64,000 nucleotides of DNA. Origin: Strix aluco. Lineage: Eukaryota > Chordata > Aves > Strigiformes > Strigidae. Position 1 is the stretch's first letter; each line of letters begins with the position of its first letter. Positions 60,950 to 64,000 of the stretch are shown in pieces. The stretch is taken from NCBI RefSeq assembly GCF_031877795.1, contig NC_133932.1:20648180-20712179 (forward strand), given 5' to 3'. The position numbers and the translations under genes are program-made. The notes beneath the pieces were generated by a model. It had not been told where the DNA came from. It searched no databases and saw nothing but the letters and a program-made list of their open reading frames with translations.

Positions 60950-61376
60950 AAGGCCCGAAAGGCATCCCCAGCCCGGTTCTCGGCCAGAGGGTGGGTGGAA
61001 AGGGCCCCACGTGGGAGACTATCTCCCCTCAGGCGGGAAGATGGGTCTGGAGCAGCCGTGCCGCGCTCCACCGCCCCGCCACGGCTGCGCAGGGCTCACC
61101 GCGGCGCTCAACTGGCAGCATGGGGTTTGCTCCCGCAGCCGGCCACCCCCTTTCCCCGCGGGGCCCCTTCCCAGGGCTTCCCCCGGCGGCCAGAGCGGCA
61201 CCACCGGCCCCGGGACGCGACAGCGGTCAGGGAAAGGGGGCAGGTTTCCTCCCAGGCCCTGGCTCAGCAGCCTGCCCGCGGCAGCAACTCCCACCCCCAG
61301 GCCCCCTCTTGTTCCCCCGGCGGGGTGAGGGCCCCCCCACAGCCGGCGGCGGGGAGGGGGCGCGAGCGCGAGCACT

Positions 61377-61405
61377 CCCGCCCCGCCCCGCCCCGCCCCG
61401 CTCCG
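61377..61405. promoter_or_regulatory. Tandem GC boxes (Sp1/KLF type)
   Basis: At least four back-to-back ccccg units, about 115-140 bases upstream of the GPR89 start codon. The complement carries four runs of four G spaced by single C, so it fits both Sp1/KLF binding and a G-quadruplex. Confidence 0.75.
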
Positions 61406-61450
61406 CTCCTCCACGCGGGGGGCGGTGCGCCAGGCTGGGGGAGGCGCCCG

Positions 61451-61462
61451 CGCGCCTGCGCA
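61451..61462. promoter_or_regulatory. NRF1-type site
   Basis: cgcgcctgcgca matches the NRF1 consensus YGCGCAYGCGCR with one change in the centre. It lies 56 bases before the GPR89 ATG, likely within the 5' UTR or at the start site. Confidence 0.5.
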
Positions 61463-61484
61463 AGCCGCGGGCGCGAGCGCGGGG

Positions 61485-61491
61485 CCGGAAG
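61485..61491 (+). promoter_or_regulatory. ETS/GABPA-type site
   Basis: ccggaag is the ETS-family core, common near start sites of housekeeping genes. It lies 27 bases before the ATG. Confidence 0.5.
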
Positions 61492-61517
61492 CGGGGCAGG
61501 CGGCGGCGGCGGCCGCC

Positions 61518-61559
61518 ATGAGCTTCCTCATCGACTCCAGCATCATGGTCACCTCCCAG
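61518..61559 (+). CDS. GPR89: Golgi pH regulator (GPR89), first coding exon only
   Basis: Fourteen codons encode MSFLIDSSIMVTSQ, the N-terminus of GPR89; the human protein, as I recall it, differs only by Ile at residue 11. The start has a strong context (gccgccATGa), and the exon ends CAG/gtacgc, a good donor in phase 0, at the point where the first intron falls in mammals. GPR89 is a multi-pass Golgi membrane protein of about 455 residues that works as an anion channel needed for Golgi acidification. The second exon, which should begin ILFFGFGWLFF, is not found in the remaining 2.4 kb. The gene follows GJA8 in the same orientation, as in human 1q21. The match is short but exact enough, and its place inside a CpG island supports it. 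Confidence 0.9.
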
Positions 61560-61701
61560 GTACGCCGCTGCTGCGCGGCCCGGCCCGGCCCCCGCGCCCT
61601 AGAGCGGCGAGGGTGGGGGGTGCTCGCCGCGGCCTGGCCCGCCGCCCCCGCCGTCCCTCCGGCCGCGGCCGGGGCAGTGCGGCGGGGCGGGGCTTGCGGG
61701 C

Positions 61702-61711
61702 GCGCATGCGC
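61702..61711. promoter_or_regulatory. Palindromic NRF1 core in 5' intron 1
   Basis: gcgcatgcgc is the perfect NRF1 half-site palindrome, placed about 140 bases after the first donor and still inside the CpG island. Confidence 0.55.
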
Positions 61712-62199
61712 CTCCCGGGGCGCGCGGAGCCGGCTGCGCGGCGGCGGGAGCTGGGGGCGGCCTCGGCGGCAGCGGTCTGGCCTCAGGCCTGGCCTGGCCG
61801 CCGCCGGGGCTCGTCCCGCTGCCTGGGCCGCCTCGGCACCGCGGAGGGAACGGCTCCGCGCCTGAACCATCCGCTCGGCGTTTGCCGCCCGCTGCCCAGC
61901 AGCAAAAGTGGAAAAAAAAAATCTTCGTCGCTGCAAGTTCAAGGGGGGTTCGGCTGTTAGTTTGTCACGTTATGGCCGCCCGCCCTTTCCCGCCGCCTGA
62001 GCTCCTGTGGCGGGAGCAGATAAGCTGAATGCGTCTTTGGACTGCTTCCTGAGGCGTCACCGTGACCCTGGCTCTCGTGCACCTGTCACGTCAGGGTGTA
62101 ATGCATAAAAATGTTCAATATCTTGTAACGTAGCATCACTTTATAAATTTAAGTTTTCTTAGTTGGAACAGACAGGGAAGCTCATCGTGCTATTCTCTA

Positions 62200-62320
62200 G
62201 TACTTTGTTTCTGATATTCGTCAAGAAGGCCAGTTATAGGCAGTTGGACCAGATGATCACTGTAGGTCCCTTCCAACTGAAATATTCTATTCTATTCCTA
62301 TTCTATTCCTATTCTATCCC
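62200..62320 (+). mobile_element. CR1 LINE 3' end with pentamer tail
   Basis: The text cagttggaccagatgatcac, then tgtaggtcccttccaactga, is the diagnostic avian CR1 terminus. It is followed by the tandem tail at 62283-62320. Sense orientation relative to GPR89; this is the best evidence for a bird genome apart from GJA8. The 5' limit is uncertain. Confidence 0.85.
62283..62320 (+). repeat. TATTC microsatellite (CR1 tail)
   Basis: Seven units of TATTC or TATTCC, ending TATCCC. It grew from the short terminal repeat of the CR1 element and is likely polymorphic. Confidence 0.85.
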
Positions 62321-64000
62321 TGGTTTGCCCCTGAGGATTTTTCTTGTTTACAACTTCGGAAGATTTTTCATGATCTGCTTTAAAGAATTTAAAAAGAGAC
62401 CACTATTTTATCTTAAATTCCTCCTCTATTGATCCATCAGCACTTTCTTCAGCTTTTTCTTTCTGCTGCCATCCAAATTGTCTTTCAATTGGTCTTTGTT
62501 TTACACCAGCTGAATTCACCTAGGAGCCCTTTAAACCTTTTCATGTCATCCTATCTTTATCATTATGAAGTGGCTTGTGGTCTTAACATACTTGCAACTG
62601 CCCTATTGTTTTGTGGGAGGAAATACTGCCTCCTTCTTCATTAGCCTCCTTTGCTAGTAATTTATCTTGTCATTGTGTTCTCTCTGACCTTCCTCTCCTC
62701 TTGCTACCCTGCTCCCTCCTCAGTAAGCATCTAAATACACTTGCTTCCTCTCTGGCAACTGAGGTGGTCCAACTGTCCGCTTCTGCCAAAAGTGGAAGGT
62801 TCTGCTCCTTCAATTCCACTTTGCAGTAGAGTCATACTCTCTTACTTGTGCTCTCTCCAGTATTTGGTTAAATGAGTTTAACTGGATCACGGATAAGCTT
62901 CTGAGCTGGGATGAAATTTGGTTCTGCAGTGAGGAGGGATGAGCTGAGGCAAGAGAACCTTTCACCTCTCAGCTGCAGTTGGTTGTCTTATGTAGACTTT
63001 AATGCACAACTCCATAGCTTTCCTGACAGTTTTCAGGACAGCTTTTGGCTATTTCTTAGAAGTACAATGTCCTCCTACTTGATAATGCTTTGATTTTTGC
63101 TCCTAACATGCTTTTTCATTGTCAGTGGCTCGAATGTAGCTTTGATACTGTTAGTAATTCATCCAGAACAAAAACTTGCCCATTATTTGCTTTGCAAGAT
63201 CTAACTTATCTAATTGCTTTTCTTTCATTTGTGATGTCAGCTTTGCATCTTCTCATCATCTTCAAAAGTGTCAAGTTTTTAAATATTAATATTTAAATTG
63301 CTGCATGTAATCATCAAATGCTCAAGAATTTTCTGACTTAACATGTTGCATTCACCTGCGGTGTCTTAGAGTGTGGACTGTTTCGATAATGTCTTTCTGT
63401 GCTTTTGTACATTCCCTAACACAAGGGAAATCTAATCGTGATAATCGTGATCATCTCCTTATCTCTTTCTTCTACTCTATTTACTTCTTTTTGAAGAGTT
63501 TGTCTCTACCTTTTTCCTCCTTCCCACTTTTAAATGTGGAGTTAGTTTATGTAAATATCACTTGCTTATCGTACTTCTTTAACTTACGACCTGCAGATAT
63601 GAGGTTAATGCAATATCTTACCCTTTGTGCTATTGATTACTTTAAAGTCTGAAGTCCTCCTCAGACAAGTTTTGCCAGGTGTTACTAATCAGTGGACCTC
63701 ATTCCTATTTCAGTTACTTCAAGGCAAATATATTTGATCTCCCTTGCCCAGTGTATTCCATGTCTGGAAATCATGTTAGTCTGTTACCTTTGCCACTGCT
63801 GAGATCCAGTCACTCCTGATGCACAGCAATTCACAGTGATTCTTGCATTTTTATGTTTGAAAATTTCCCGCCTCCACAGGGAGACAGAATGCTCTGGCCT
63901 TTTCCGTGTGCTCTGAGAAGAAATACTATCTCTGTCCCATGCTTTCTGACATATACCGATTTTTCATTTTGCTTTGGTCAAAGCTACCTTTCTAAAAAAA

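Larger units (their letters stand above)
60950..61900 (+). promoter_or_regulatory. GPR89: CpG-island promoter of GPR89
   Basis: About 950 bases of very high GC with dense CG dinucleotides, in sharp contrast to both flanks. It covers the first coding exon at 61518. There is no TATA box at a suitable position, so this is a dispersed housekeeping-type promoter. It holds a tandem GC-box cluster, an ETS-type site and two NRF1-type sites. Open frames as long as 342 codons here arise from the lack of stop codons in GC-rich DNA. Confidence 0.9.
61560..64000 (+). other. GPR89: GPR89 intron 1, 5' part
   Basis: It starts in the CpG island and becomes AT-rich and T-rich after about 62.1 kb. A CR1 3' end lies at 62200-62320. 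Beyond it, open frames of 60-93 codons are low-complexity Leu/Ser/Phe and not coding. The intron runs past the window end. Confidence 0.75.

Noticed and set aside
60932..61960. Open frames of 342 codons (+) and 307 codons (-) in the CpG island
   Set aside because: They are Ala/Arg/Gly/Pro-rich, overlap on opposite strands and owe their length to scarcity of stop codons in GC-rich DNA. The real coding content is the 42-base GPR89 exon in another frame.
62330..63860. T-rich open frames in GPR89 intron 1
   Set aside because: Low-complexity Leu/Ser/Phe peptides. GPR89 exon 2 was looked for here and not found.

Overview
The window reads as avian nuclear DNA. One intact protein, 397 residues at 51454-52647, is the lens connexin GJA8 (connexin 50; Cx45.6 in chicken). 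CR1-type LINE fragments are scattered throughout, several ending in the bird-type tail (pairs such as gatgatcac and gtcccttcca followed by a short tandem repeat). Old MIR-like SINE fossils are present, overall repeat load is low, and one sharp CpG island marks a promoter. Species was not determined.

Layout. (1) 1-11.6 kb: three exon-like blocks on the + strand (479-593, 6726-6925, 11511-11572) have coding-type codons, good splice sites and matching intron phases. They look like internal exons of one gene that starts left of the window; I do not recognise the product. (2) 11.6-51.4 kb: mostly non-coding, with an old CR1 reverse-transcriptase fragment (11655-12380), MIR-like fossils and two large antisense L3/CR1-type remnants (37.9-39.5 and 43.6-44.8 kb). 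A few isolated exon-like blocks and hairpins cannot be assigned. (3) 51.4-53.4 kb: GJA8 coding exon and proximal 3' UTR. (4) 53.4-60.9 kb: intergenic, with two antisense MIRs and a CR1 3' end. (5) 60.95-61.9 kb: CpG-island promoter and first coding exon of GPR89 (Golgi pH regulator); the rest of the window is its first intron.

GJA8 followed by GPR89 on the same strand matches the order I recall for the GJA5-GJA8-GPR89 segment of human 1q21, so this is an ordinary conserved vertebrate block. The two recognised genes have unrelated jobs: gap-junction coupling of lens fibres, and Golgi acidification. The points most worth a second look are the unrecognised left-hand gene, an alanine replacing the casein-kinase-II serine beside the caspase site in the connexin tail, an exon with two competing donor sites, and several compact hairpins. 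No virus, CRISPR array, tRNA or rRNA was found.
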